The notes under the pieces are model-generated. The model did no database searches. It was not told the DNA's origin and saw only the letters and a list, made by a program, of their open reading frames with translations. A DNA stretch of 64,000 nucleotides from Paenibacillus macerans (GTDB taxonomy: Bacteria > Bacillota > Bacilli > Paenibacillales > Paenibacillaceae): NCBI RefSeq assembly GCF_900454495.1, contig NZ_UGSI01000001.1, forward strand, positions 2,108,001-2,172,000. Direction: 5' to 3'. Every line of letters begins with the position of its first letter. The stretch's first letter is position 1. Shown here piece after piece: positions 52,926 through 60,842 of the stretch. The position numbers and the translations under genes were made by a program.

Positions 52926-54797
52926 GTGAATTACGAAAAAACAGCAAAAGAAGTCCTCAAATCGGTGGGCGGAGCGGAAAACGTAAGCAGCGTCATTCAC
53001 TGCATGACCCGTTTGCGCTTCAAACTCAAGGACAGCTCCCTCCCGGACAAGGAACAGGTCAAACGGATCGACGGGGTCATCACCGCCCTTGAAAGCGGCG
53101 GACAATTCCAGGTCGTTATCGGCAACGATGTGCCGAAAGTCTACGCCGAGTTGACGAAATTGCCGGGGATATCGGCGGAAGCCGGCCCCGTCGAAGAAGA
53201 AAAGAAAGGAAATTTATTCAGCCGTTTTGTCGATATTATCTCGGGCGTGTTCATGCCGGTGGTCGGCGTGCTGGCGGCGGTTGGTATTCTTAAAGGTCTG
53301 CTCTCCTTGTTCGTGACCTTCCATTGGTTGACCGCGGACATGGGCACCTACAAAATTTTGTACGCGACAGCCGATGCTTTGTTTTATTTCTTCCCGATCT
53401 TTCTCGGCTTCTCCGCGGGCAAGAAATTCGGCGGAAATCCTTACTTGTCAGCGTTGATCGGGGGCGCTCTCGTATACCCGACCATGGTTGCGGCATTTAA
53501 TGAAGGCACGGCATTAACCTTCTTGAATATCCCGGTGGTTCTGCTCAATTACACTTCATCGGTCATTCCGATTATTATCGGGGCTTATTTGGCGGCAGTT
53601 GTCGAAAAATTTATCAACAAGTATATGCCTTCATCGATGAAAATGTTTTTTGTACCGCTGTTGACTTTAATCATCGTCACGCCGGTTGTCTTCCTTGCCG
53701 TCGGACCCGTGTCCACGTTCGTCAGCGACCAATTGGCCGCCGGCAGCTTGTGGGTTTATGGTTTGAGCCCGCTTATCGCCGGCCTCCTGCTGGCCGGATT
53801 CTGGCAATCCATCATCATCTTCGGGCTGCACTGGGCGTTTATTCCGATTCTGATCAATAATATCATGAACAAAGGATTCGACCCGATCAACGGCATGCTG
53901 TTTTGCACCATCTTCGCCCAGACGGGGGCCACATTCGCTATTGCTTTGAAAACGAAAGACAAACGCCTGAAACCAATCGCCACCTCGGCCACGATTGCCG
54001 GGTTTATGGGGATTACGGAACCGGCCATTTACGGCGTTACCCTGCCGGCGAAAAAGCCTTTTATCCTGGCTTCCATCGCCGGGGGTCTCGGCGGCGCCGT
54101 CGCGGGCATGTTTGGAACTAACAACTACTACAGTATTGCGGGAGGCGGTGTCTTTGGCATCCCGATGTTTATCGGTCCGGAAGGCGTGGACAAAGGGTTC
54201 ATCGGACTCCTGATTTCAGTGGTCGTGGCTTTTGTCGGCGGTTTTATCTTAACTTATCTGTTCGGATACAAAAACGCCGCTCCGGCTCAAGCCGATAGCG
54301 GGCACCGTGCGGCGGACGCCTCTGCCCAAAAGGAGCAAGGAACGAGTGAAATGACTGTTTTCAGCCCATTGGATGGCGAGTGGATTCCGTTAAGTGAAGT
54401 GCAGGATGAAGCTTTCTCCAGCGGAGCGATGGGTAAAGGCGCGGCGATCGTTCCTACGGCAGGCGCTGCTTATGCCCCTTTCTCCGGAACCGTGCACACG
54501 GTGTTCAAAACGAAACACGCCATCGGCATGATTTCGGAAGAAGGCGCTGAAATCCTGATTCACATCGGCATTAACACCGTCAAATTAAAAGGTGAGCACT
54601 TCACTGCTATCGTCAAAGAAGGAGATACCGTCAAAAAAGGCGACAAGCTGGTCGAGTTCGATCTCGAAGCAATCCAAAGCGCCGGATACGATATGACGAC
54701 ATCCGTTCTCGTCTCCAACACTGCCGATTATGCGGAAATCAGCGTCAAGGAATACGGGCATGTACGCCCGGGCGATCCGCTTATTTTCATTAAATAA
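52926..54797 (+). CDS. PTS beta-glucoside-type EIIBCA transporter
   Basis: A 623-residue permease. EIIB comes first with phosphocysteine Cys26 in SSVIHCMTRLRF. EIIC spans about residues 100-450 with ten or so helices (GITEPAIYGVTLP near 365). EIIA is C-terminal, with its phospho-histidine in ILIHIGINTVKLKGEHF near 545. GTG 52926 is 8 bp after AAGGAG; the GTG at 52917 overlaps that site. It imports a glucoside-like sugar while phosphorylating it. Its neighbours, a leaderless apiosidase and a 6-phospho-glucosidase, suggest an apiosyl-glucoside. Confidence 0.92.
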   Translation: MNYEKTAKEVLKSVGGAENVSSVIHCMTRLRFKLKDSSLPDKEQVKRIDGVITALESGGQFQVVIGNDVPKVYAELTKLPGISAEAGPVEEEKKGNLFSRFVDIISGVFMPVVGVLAAVGILKGLLSLFVTFHWLTADMGTYKILYATADALFYFFPIFLGFSAGKKFGGNPYLSALIGGALVYPTMVAAFNEGTALTFLNIPVVLLNYTSSVIPIIIGAYLAAVVEKFINKYMPSSMKMFFVPLLTLIIVTPVVFLAVGPVSTFVSDQLAAGSLWVYGLSPLIAGLLLAGFWQSIIIFGLHWAFIPILINNIMNKGFDPINGMLFCTIFAQTGATFAIALKTKDKRLKPIATSATIAGFMGITEPAIYGVTLPAKKPFILASIAGGLGGAVAGMFGTNNYYSIAGGGVFGIPMFIGPEGVDKGFIGLLISVVVAFVGGFILTYLFGYKNAAPAQADSGHRAADASAQKEQGTSEMTVFSPLDGEWIPLSEVQDEAFSSGAMGKGAAIVPTAGAAYAPFSGTVHTVFKTKHAIGMISEEGAEILIHIGINTVKLKGEHFTAIVKEGDTVKKGDKLVEFDLEAIQSAGYDMTTSVLVSNTADYAEISVKEYGHVRPGDPLIFIK

Positions 54798-54807
54798 TCA
54801 AGCTTTG

Positions 54808-54840
54808 GGGAAGCAAGCCGCTTGCTTCCCTTTTTATTTA
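54808..54840 (+). terminator. Rho-independent terminator after the PTS gene
   Basis: GGGAAGCAAG-ccg-CTTGCTTCCC followed by TTTTTATTTA. It starts 10 bp after the stop codon. Confidence 0.9.
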
Positions 54841-54901
54841 TGCCCGCATTTGCGGAGCCGCGGGACACCTTCAATAGCGTAAATGAGCGCCGAAAAAAAT
54901 C

Positions 54902-55084
54902 TAACGATTGTGAGCGGCGCTAATTGGATAAAAATGAGCAAATACAAAATGTAACGGTTGCCAGCGAGCTTATTTTCCGTTTTAGCGGCAGTAATGAGGC
55001 GGTTTCGCTTAAATAAGCGCGACTGCAACCGTTAAAAGAAGAAACCACTGCTTTTTCGCTGAATAAGCCCGATGGCATCCGTTA
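54902..55084. repeat. Four-unit inverted intergenic repeat (TAACGGTTGCCAGCG family)
   Basis: Units of about 23 bp near TAACGGTTGCCAGCGGCTTATT start at 54902 and 54952 on the plus strand and recur inverted at 55012 and 55062. Spacings are 50, 60 and 50 bp, the same layout as the unrelated-sequence repeat at 42954-43136. No gene lies in this 640-bp gap. Confidence 0.7.
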
Positions 55085-55247
55085 GAGCGAAAAAACGTTC
55101 CAGATAAGTTTGATCCTTTGAGATTAGCCCGTTAGTCAAGCACCGATTTTTTGGTAAAGCCAGTAAAGCCAACTACTTTCGCAATACGACCACATCCCCC
55201 GCACGATTGAGAACGCACAACCCAACCCAGCATAACCCAACCTAATC

Positions 55248-55261
55248 TAAACTAAACTTAA
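55248..55261. promoter_or_regulatory. Operator candidate upstream of the isomerase operon
   Basis: TAAACTAAACTTAA matches 13 of 14 bases of the site at 51395. An inverted partial copy, TTAGTTTAGTTTA, lies at 55378-55390, on the other side of the promoter, so looping between the two is possible. Confidence 0.5.
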
Positions 55262-55311
55262 CTTTATATAATAATTTAATTTATTTAAGCTAATTTCAAC
55301 TAAAACATCCA

Positions 55312-55340
55312 TTGACTCCGCTTTCTTTCGGTGTTAACAT
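55312..55340 (+). promoter_or_regulatory. Sigma-A promoter of the isomerase-transketolase-kinase operon
   Basis: TTGACT (55312-55317) and TAACAT (55335-55340) with a 17-bp spacer. A perfect palindrome TAGAGATTAATCATCTCTA lies at 55348-55366, just at the expected transcription start. A 12 of 14 cre-like match (AGAAAGCGGAGTCA, minus strand) overlaps the -35 box. Confidence 0.65.
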
Positions 55341-55442
55341 GACGATATAGAGATTAATCATCTCTAAATATCTAATATTAGTTTAGTTTATTTTAGTATC
55401 TTTATCCCCTAGTTTATTTCACGTCGAGAGGAGATGCAGATT

Positions 55443-56906
55443 ATGAAAAAACTGAAATTGGGCTACGCCCCTACCCGGCGCTTCGTGTTCAGCGCCGAAG
55501 ATGCCTTTAAGTATAAGGTGGAAATCCGCAAACAGATCGAAAGCTTCGGCATGGACATCGATATCGTCGATCTTGAGGGACTTAATGAGGAAGGGCTGCT
55601 CTATGACGACCATATCAACGCGGAACAGATCATCAAACGCTTCAAGGATGAAGAGGTGGACGCGGTCTTTTTCCCGCACTGCAACTTCGGCACCGAGGAT
55701 ACCGTCGCCCGCGTCGGCAAGGCCTTAGGCAAGCCGGTTCTGCTGTGGGGTCCGCGCGACGAAGCGCCGCTGGCCGACGGCATGCGCCTGCGCGACACGC
55801 AATGCGGGATTTTCGCCACAGGGAAAGTGCTTCGCCGCTTCAACGTCCCGTTTACGTATGTCACCAACAGTTGGGTGACGGACCCCGTGTTCGAACGCGG
55901 CTTCACCAACTTTATCGCCGCCGCCAATGTGGTGCGCCAGTTTAAAAGCCTGCGCATTTTGCAAATCGGTCCCCGCCCCTCTTCTTTCTGGACGATGATC
56001 TGCAACGAGGGAGAATTGCTGGAAAAATTCGGCATTGAAATCCATCCGATCACCCTGGTCGATATTCAGCTTCGCAGCAAAAAAATCGCCGCCGGAAACA
56101 GCGCGGAACTGCAGGAAACGATCGATTACATCAAAGAGAAGCTGGACTACAGCGAAGTGACCGAGGACGATATTCGCCGGATCGCCGCCCTTAAAGTCGC
56201 CATGAAATCGTTCGCCCGGGAAACCGGCAGCAGCGCGATCGCCATTCAATGCTGGTCTTCGCTGCAGGACGCGATGGGGATCATGCCCTGCCTGGCCAAC
56301 GCCATCTTGACCGACGAACAGATCCCGGTGACCTGCGAAACGGATATTCACGGAGCGATCACTTCGGTCATGGTGCAGGCGGCGGCGATGAACACGGCCC
56401 CCACCTTCTTTGCCGACATTACGGTGCGCCATCCCGAGAACGAAAACGGCGAGCTGCTGTTCCACTGCGGCAACTTCCCGGTATCGCTGTCCGTGGAGGA
56501 CAAACCGAAGCTGAGAAAGCACTTTTTGTTCGACGACCATTCGCCGGGAACGCACGAAGGCGAAATTCGCGGCGGCGGAATGACGATCGCGCGCTTCGAC
56601 GGGGATCACGGCGAGTATTCCATTTTCCTCGGCAAAGCTCGCGGCATCTCCGGTCCTTACACCCGCGGCTCCTATGTATGGGTTGAAGTCAACGACTGGC
56701 CGCTGTGGGAAGAAAAGCTGGTCAAAGGACCGTATGTGCATCATTCCGTCGGCATCCATGCGAACGTCATCCCGGCCATTTATGAAGCATGCAATTACAT
56801 TCCCGGTTTGACGGCCGATCCCGTAGACCCTACGGAACAAGAAATTCAGCGTTGGCTCCGCGGGTCCGACCTGGCGCAAAAGAAGTCTGCCGGCATTCCC
56901 AATTGA
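55443..56906 (+). CDS. FucI/AraA-fold sugar isomerase, probable apiose isomerase
   Basis: A 487-residue protein of the L-fucose/L-arabinose isomerase superfamily. The N-terminal Rossmann-like domains include FFPHCNFGTEDTVARVG and VLLWGPRDEAP. The central part has AIQCWSSLQDAMGIMPCLAN and VTCETDIHGAITSVM, where Glu and Asp bind the catalytic metal; a metal-binding His lies in FHCGNFP. ATG 55443 is 9 bp after AGGAG; the ATG at 55434 abuts it. It heads the operon with a split transketolase and an FGGY kinase, so I infer aldose-ketose isomerisation of the imported pentose (D-apiose to D-apulose). Confidence 0.8.
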   Translation: MKKLKLGYAPTRRFVFSAEDAFKYKVEIRKQIESFGMDIDIVDLEGLNEEGLLYDDHINAEQIIKRFKDEEVDAVFFPHCNFGTEDTVARVGKALGKPVLLWGPRDEAPLADGMRLRDTQCGIFATGKVLRRFNVPFTYVTNSWVTDPVFERGFTNFIAAANVVRQFKSLRILQIGPRPSSFWTMICNEGELLEKFGIEIHPITLVDIQLRSKKIAAGNSAELQETIDYIKEKLDYSEVTEDDIRRIAALKVAMKSFARETGSSAIAIQCWSSLQDAMGIMPCLANAILTDEQIPVTCETDIHGAITSVMVQAAAMNTAPTFFADITVRHPENENGELLFHCGNFPVSLSVEDKPKLRKHFLFDDHSPGTHEGEIRGGGMTIARFDGDHGEYSIFLGKARGISGPYTRGSYVWVEVNDWPLWEEKLVKGPYVHHSVGIHANVIPAIYEACNYIPGLTADPVDPTEQEIQRWLRGSDLAQKKSAGIPN

Positions 56907-56959
56907 GATGATGTACGACAGCACCGGACAATCCATTTCAAGGAGGACATAAGGAAACC

Positions 56960-57808
56960 ATGAACATTCAAGAACTGAAAATCAAAGCCGCGCAAATCCG
57001 GATGGACCTTCTGACCATTATTCACCGGGCCAAAACCGGCCACACCGGCGGGTCGCTCAGCAACACCGACATTTTGACGGCCCTTTATTATGAAATTATG
57101 AACATCGATCCAGCGAATCCGAAATGGGATGAACGCGACCGTTTTATCGCCAGCAAAGGCCATTCCGTCGAATCGCTCTGGTGCATTTTGGCCGATCTCG
57201 GCTTTTTCCCGAAAGAGGAGCTTCTAACTTACAGCCAATTCGGCACGCGCCTGATCGGCCATCCCAACAATAAGGTACCGGGCATCGAAATGAACACCGG
57301 CGCTTTGGGCCACGGCCTGCCGATTTCGGTCGGCATGGCGCTCGCCGCCAAACGGGACGGACGCTCCTATCGCGTCTTCTGTCTGATGGGCGACGGCGAA
57401 CAGGCCGAAGGGTCGAACTGGGAAGCGGCCATGGCCGGGGCCCATTACAAGCTGGATAACCTGGTCGGAATCATCGACCGCAACCGGCTGCAGATCAGCG
57501 GTCCCACCGAGGACGTCATGGGGCTTGAGCCTTTGGAAGAAAAATGGGCCGCCTTTGGCTGGCACGTCGTTTCCATCGACGGCAACGATATGGACGAACT
57601 CGTTCGCACGCTGCGTTCCATTCCCGAAGCCACGGGCAAGCCAACCCTCGTCATGGCCAATACGGTTAAGGGCAAAGGCGTTTCCTTTGCGGAAAATGTG
57701 CCGGCATGGCACCACCATGTGCCCAACGACGAACAGCTTCGCTTGGCTCACGCCGAACTGCAGGCCTACATCGAAGAATTAACGCAGAAAGGAACGGTGC
57801 ATGAATGA
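56960..57808 (+). CDS. Transketolase N-terminal subunit, probable apulose-4-phosphate transketolase
   Basis: A 282-residue protein equal to the thiamine-diphosphate-binding half of transketolase. Motifs: RAKTGHTGGSLSNTDIL, GALGHGLPISVGMALA and the metal/diphosphate motif MGDGEQAEGSNWEAAM. It is the N-terminal partner of the next gene, with which it overlaps by 4 bp. ATG 56960 follows AAGGAGG at long spacing with a nearer AAGGAAA. Split transketolases serve special ketose phosphates; with the isomerase and kinase, apulose 4-phosphate is the best candidate. Confidence 0.88.
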   Translation: MNIQELKIKAAQIRMDLLTIIHRAKTGHTGGSLSNTDILTALYYEIMNIDPANPKWDERDRFIASKGHSVESLWCILADLGFFPKEELLTYSQFGTRLIGHPNNKVPGIEMNTGALGHGLPISVGMALAAKRDGRSYRVFCLMGDGEQAEGSNWEAAMAGAHYKLDNLVGIIDRNRLQISGPTEDVMGLEPLEEKWAAFGWHVVSIDGNDMDELVRTLRSIPEATGKPTLVMANTVKGKGVSFAENVPAWHHHVPNDEQLRLAHAELQAYIEELTQKGTVHE

Positions 57809-58746
57809 TGAACACAATTCCGAATCGTCAAGTAATTTGCGAGACGCTGCTGGAACTGGCCAAGGAAGACCGCGATATTATGGTACTGGCGAGCGATTCC
57901 CGCGGCTCGGCGGCGATGGCCCCTTTTGCCGGCACCTACCCCGAGCAGTTCGTCGAGGTCGGCATCGCCGAGCAAAATATCGTCGGCATGGCGGCCGGCC
58001 TGGCCCACAGCGGCAAAAAGCCGTTCGTCACTTCGCCGGCCTGCTTCCTCAGCATGAGAAGCATTGAACAAATCAAGGTCGACGTCGCCTACTCCCGCAC
58101 CAACGTCAAGCTGATCGGAATCAGCGGCGGCATAAGCTACGGCGCGCTGGGCATGTCCCACCACTCCGTACAGGACATCGCCGTCGCCCGGGCCATTCCG
58201 GGCCTGGCCATCGTGCTTCCCGCCGACCGCCACGAAACGAAAAAACTGACCGAAGCGTTGGTGAAATACGATGGCGGCGTGTACGTCCGCATCGGCCGCA
58301 ACCCGGTCGAGGATGTATATGAGTCCGGCGACTATCCGTTTGAAATCGGTAAGGCCGTAACGATGAAAGACGGCAAGGACGTCACGATCATCGCCGCCGG
58401 CGAAACGGTGCGCGTCGCCTTGGACGCCGCCGCAGCGCTGGCTGCGGAAGGTGTCTCCTGCCGGGTGCTCAATATGCACACCATTAAACCGTTGGATGAA
58501 GCAGCGATTATCGCGGCGGCAAAAGAAACGGGAGCCATCATCACGGTGGAAGAGCACAGCATTTACGGCGGACTTGGCGCGGCCGTCGCGGAAGTTGTCG
58601 TTCAGAACCATCCCGTTCCGATGAAGGTGCTCGGCATCCCGGACGAACCGGCCATTGCCGGCAAGACGGCCGAAGTGTTCCGGCATTACGGCATCACCGG
58701 GGACAACATTAAGCAGGTTGCGCTTGATTTGATTAGCAAAAGATAA
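57805..58746 (+). CDS. Transketolase C-terminal subunit
   Basis: A 313-residue protein holding the pyrimidine-binding and C-terminal domains of transketolase. VEVGIAEQNIVGMAAGLA provides the catalytic Glu for cofactor activation; GISYGALGMSHHSVQDIAV and VTVEEHSIYGGLGAAVAEV-like segments are typical. It starts with ATGATG overlapping the stop of the N-terminal subunit gene, so the two are made in equal amounts and form one enzyme. Expected products with apulose 4-phosphate and glyceraldehyde 3-phosphate are xylulose 5-phosphate and dihydroxyacetone phosphate. Confidence 0.88.
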   Translation: MMNTIPNRQVICETLLELAKEDRDIMVLASDSRGSAAMAPFAGTYPEQFVEVGIAEQNIVGMAAGLAHSGKKPFVTSPACFLSMRSIEQIKVDVAYSRTNVKLIGISGGISYGALGMSHHSVQDIAVARAIPGLAIVLPADRHETKKLTEALVKYDGGVYVRIGRNPVEDVYESGDYPFEIGKAVTMKDGKDVTIIAAGETVRVALDAAAALAAEGVSCRVLNMHTIKPLDEAAIIAAAKETGAIITVEEHSIYGGLGAAVAEVVVQNHPVPMKVLGIPDEPAIAGKTAEVFRHYGITGDNIKQVALDLISKR

Positions 58747-58756
58747 GGTGAGGCCG

Positions 58757-60253
58757 ATGGAAGCAAAGCAAAAATATATTTTGGCGGTGGACCAAAGCAC
58801 CTCGGGCACCAAAGCTTTGTTGGTCGACCGTCAGGGGAAAGTGACCGCCCGCTCCTCTTTGGAGCACAAACAAATCTATCCCCGCCCCGGGTGGGTGGAA
58901 CATGATCCGCTCGAAATCTACGACAACGTAAAAAGCTGTATTCGCGAGGTTCTGCGGCAGGCCGATGTCTCCGCCGCGGAACTCGCGGCTTTAACCGTTA
59001 CGAATCAGCGCGAAACCGCCGTGATGTGGGATAAGGCCACTGGGCGTCCGGTATACAACGCCATCGTCTGGCAGTGCCAAAGAACGGCCGAAACTTGCGA
59101 GCGGCTGAAGGACGAAGGCCATGAAGAGCGGGTCCGCTCCAAAACCGGACTCCTGCTGGATCCTTATTTCTCCGCGGCCAAATTTAAATGGATGCTCGAC
59201 CATGCGGAGGAAGCCCCCCGCTTATTGCAGGAAGGCAGGCTGCTTGCGGGCACTATGGACAGCTGGCTGGTATGGAAGCTGACCGGCGGCAAGGTGCACG
59301 CTACTGATTACACCAACGCCAGCCGCACCTCCCTGTTTAATATTCACACTCTGCAATGGGATGAGGAAATGGCCGATCTGTTCGGAGTCCCCATCTCCCT
59401 GCTTCCCGAGGTGAAAGCCTCGGATGATATCGTCGGTTACACCGGCGATGACAGCCTCTTATCCTCCCCCGTTCCCATCGCCGGCATCATCGGCGACTCC
59501 CAAGGCGCGTTGTTCGGCCATTTGTGCTTCGCACCGGGAACGGCAAAAGCGACGTACGGCACGGGAACCTCGGTCCTGATGAACGTGGGGAATGAACCTG
59601 TTGACGGCGGCGCGGGGCTCGTAACCGCCATAGCCTGGGGCGCTGGCGGAAAGGTTACGTATGCTCTGGAAGCGGTTATTCGTTCGTCCGGAGACAGTAT
59701 AAAATGGACTCGGGACAATCTGGGTTTGTTTTCGACCTTTGAGGAATTGCAACAATCGATTGACGGGCTTTCCTCCAATGAAGGCGTTTACTTGATCCCG
59801 GCTTTCGTCGGGATGGGCGTCCCCTACTGGGACCCTAACGCACGGGCGGCCATTGTCGGCATGAACCGGGGAACGGGCAAAGCCCATATCCTGCGCGCTG
59901 CGCTGGAAAGCATCGCATACCAGGTGCGCGACGCCGTGGAATTTATGGAACAGCGATCCGCGATGCCGCTGCGCGGGCTGCGCACGGACGGCGGCGCATC
60001 GTCCAACCCTTGGCTGATGCAATTTCAAGCCGACATTCTCGGGCAGGCAGTGACGCGTTCCACTTGTCCCGAACTTTCGGCCATGGGCTCCGTTTATCTC
60101 GGCGGCATGGCGACCGGTTTTTGGAGCGGTTTGGACCAAATAAGCGCCGACGCGGATCTTTACGAGACATTTCAGCCCGTCATGAGCGAGCAACTTCGGG
60201 AAAGCAATTATTCCGGCTGGAAAAATGCCGTTCGCTCCGTTATAAGACAGTAA
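58757..60253 (+). CDS. FGGY-family sugar kinase (glycerol-kinase-like), probable apulose kinase
   Basis: A 498-residue FGGY kinase. The phosphate loop is LAVDQSTSGTKALLVD; TNQRETAVMWDK and NAIVWQCQRT follow glycerol kinase closely. The second domain has GDSQGALFGHLCFAPGTAKA and the FGGY-C motif LRTDGGASSNPWLMQFQADI. Several glycerol kinase residues differ (for example EAVIRSSGDSIKW), so another substrate is likely. ATG 58757 follows AAGGTGAGG; GTG 58748 is less likely. Last gene of the operon, closed by a terminator. Confidence 0.85.
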   Translation: MEAKQKYILAVDQSTSGTKALLVDRQGKVTARSSLEHKQIYPRPGWVEHDPLEIYDNVKSCIREVLRQADVSAAELAALTVTNQRETAVMWDKATGRPVYNAIVWQCQRTAETCERLKDEGHEERVRSKTGLLLDPYFSAAKFKWMLDHAEEAPRLLQEGRLLAGTMDSWLVWKLTGGKVHATDYTNASRTSLFNIHTLQWDEEMADLFGVPISLLPEVKASDDIVGYTGDDSLLSSPVPIAGIIGDSQGALFGHLCFAPGTAKATYGTGTSVLMNVGNEPVDGGAGLVTAIAWGAGGKVTYALEAVIRSSGDSIKWTRDNLGLFSTFEELQQSIDGLSSNEGVYLIPAFVGMGVPYWDPNARAAIVGMNRGTGKAHILRAALESIAYQVRDAVEFMEQRSAMPLRGLRTDGGASSNPWLMQFQADILGQAVTRSTCPELSAMGSVYLGGMATGFWSGLDQISADADLYETFQPVMSEQLRESNYSGWKNAVRSVIRQ

Positions 60254-60287
60254 CGCCCCAGTCCATCCGCTTTCTTATTACGCAAAC

Positions 60288-60340
60288 AAGACCGTTGACA
60301 TGGCCCCCCGGATCATTGTCAGCGGTCTTTAGATTTATTA
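60288..60340 (+). terminator. Terminator of the apiose catabolic operon
   Basis: AAGACCGTTGACA (60288-60300) pairs with TGTCAGCGGTCTT (60317-60329), one wobble, and is followed by TTAGATTTATT. It starts 35 bp after the kinase stop. Confidence 0.75.
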
Positions 60341-60479
60341 AAGCTGGCCGGGCTGTATTTTCACGGCGATGACCGGTTGGGATGCGGAATTACCCGGCTA
60401 TTTCAGCCGGCTCGAACGTGCCGTCGCAATGACCCCGCACTATGATCGAATGTCCCCAAAACATATCGCCGTCATTAAA

Positions 60480-60700
60480 GTAGAGCAACTCCAGCGACTA
60501 AATAAGGGCATAAAGTGTCTTTATTTCGGCGATCCCCGGCCATTTGAGAGAAATAGCGGCGATTTATGGCGCTATTTTCTTAGGATCGTCAGGAAATGCC
60601 CGCTTTCTGATCGCTCACCCGGAATAGGTACATAAAATGCCGTTAATGGGAATGAACCAGCCAGGCCAACGGATAATAAGTACAAAAAGTGCCGCTATTC
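60480..60700 (-). repeat. Multi-unit intergenic repeat, copy B
   Basis: Minus-strand units start at about 60699, 60647, 60576 and 60525 with spacings 52, 71 and 51 bp, matching copy A (36889-37079) in order, spacing and sequence. The first unit reads AATAGCGGCACTTTTTGT and continues ACTTATTATCCG. This copy has no insertion. An inner palindrome AAATAGCG/CGCTATTT lies at 60551-60577. No gene is seen in the 590-bp gap. Confidence 0.75.
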
Positions 60701-60769
60701 AAAAGTCCGGGGGAGCGGTTGACCCAGCAGCCGACTGTTAAGCGCCGATTTGTAGATTGAGCCATGTTT

Positions 60770-60806
60770 CAGATGTAACAAGAAACCCTAACGCACTCGT
60801 TAGGGT
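60770..60806 (-). terminator. Terminator after the Old Yellow Enzyme gene
   Basis: ACCCTAACG-cact-CGTTAGGGT (60785-60806) is followed on the minus strand by TTTCTTGTTAC. It lies 37 bp beyond the stop codon. Confidence 0.75.
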
Positions 60807-60842
60807 CAACTTTTGATATGGAGATGAAATATTCGCTGGAGC

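Noticed and set aside
54902..55084. CRISPR array or integron-like array
   Set aside because: Only four degenerate units in mirrored orientation; no integrase or cas gene nearby.
55725..58812. Two long minus-strand frames (403 and 348 codons) opposite the isomerase and transketolase genes
   Set aside because: The plus-strand proteins are clearly conserved; the antisense frames lack starts with ribosome sites and any motif.
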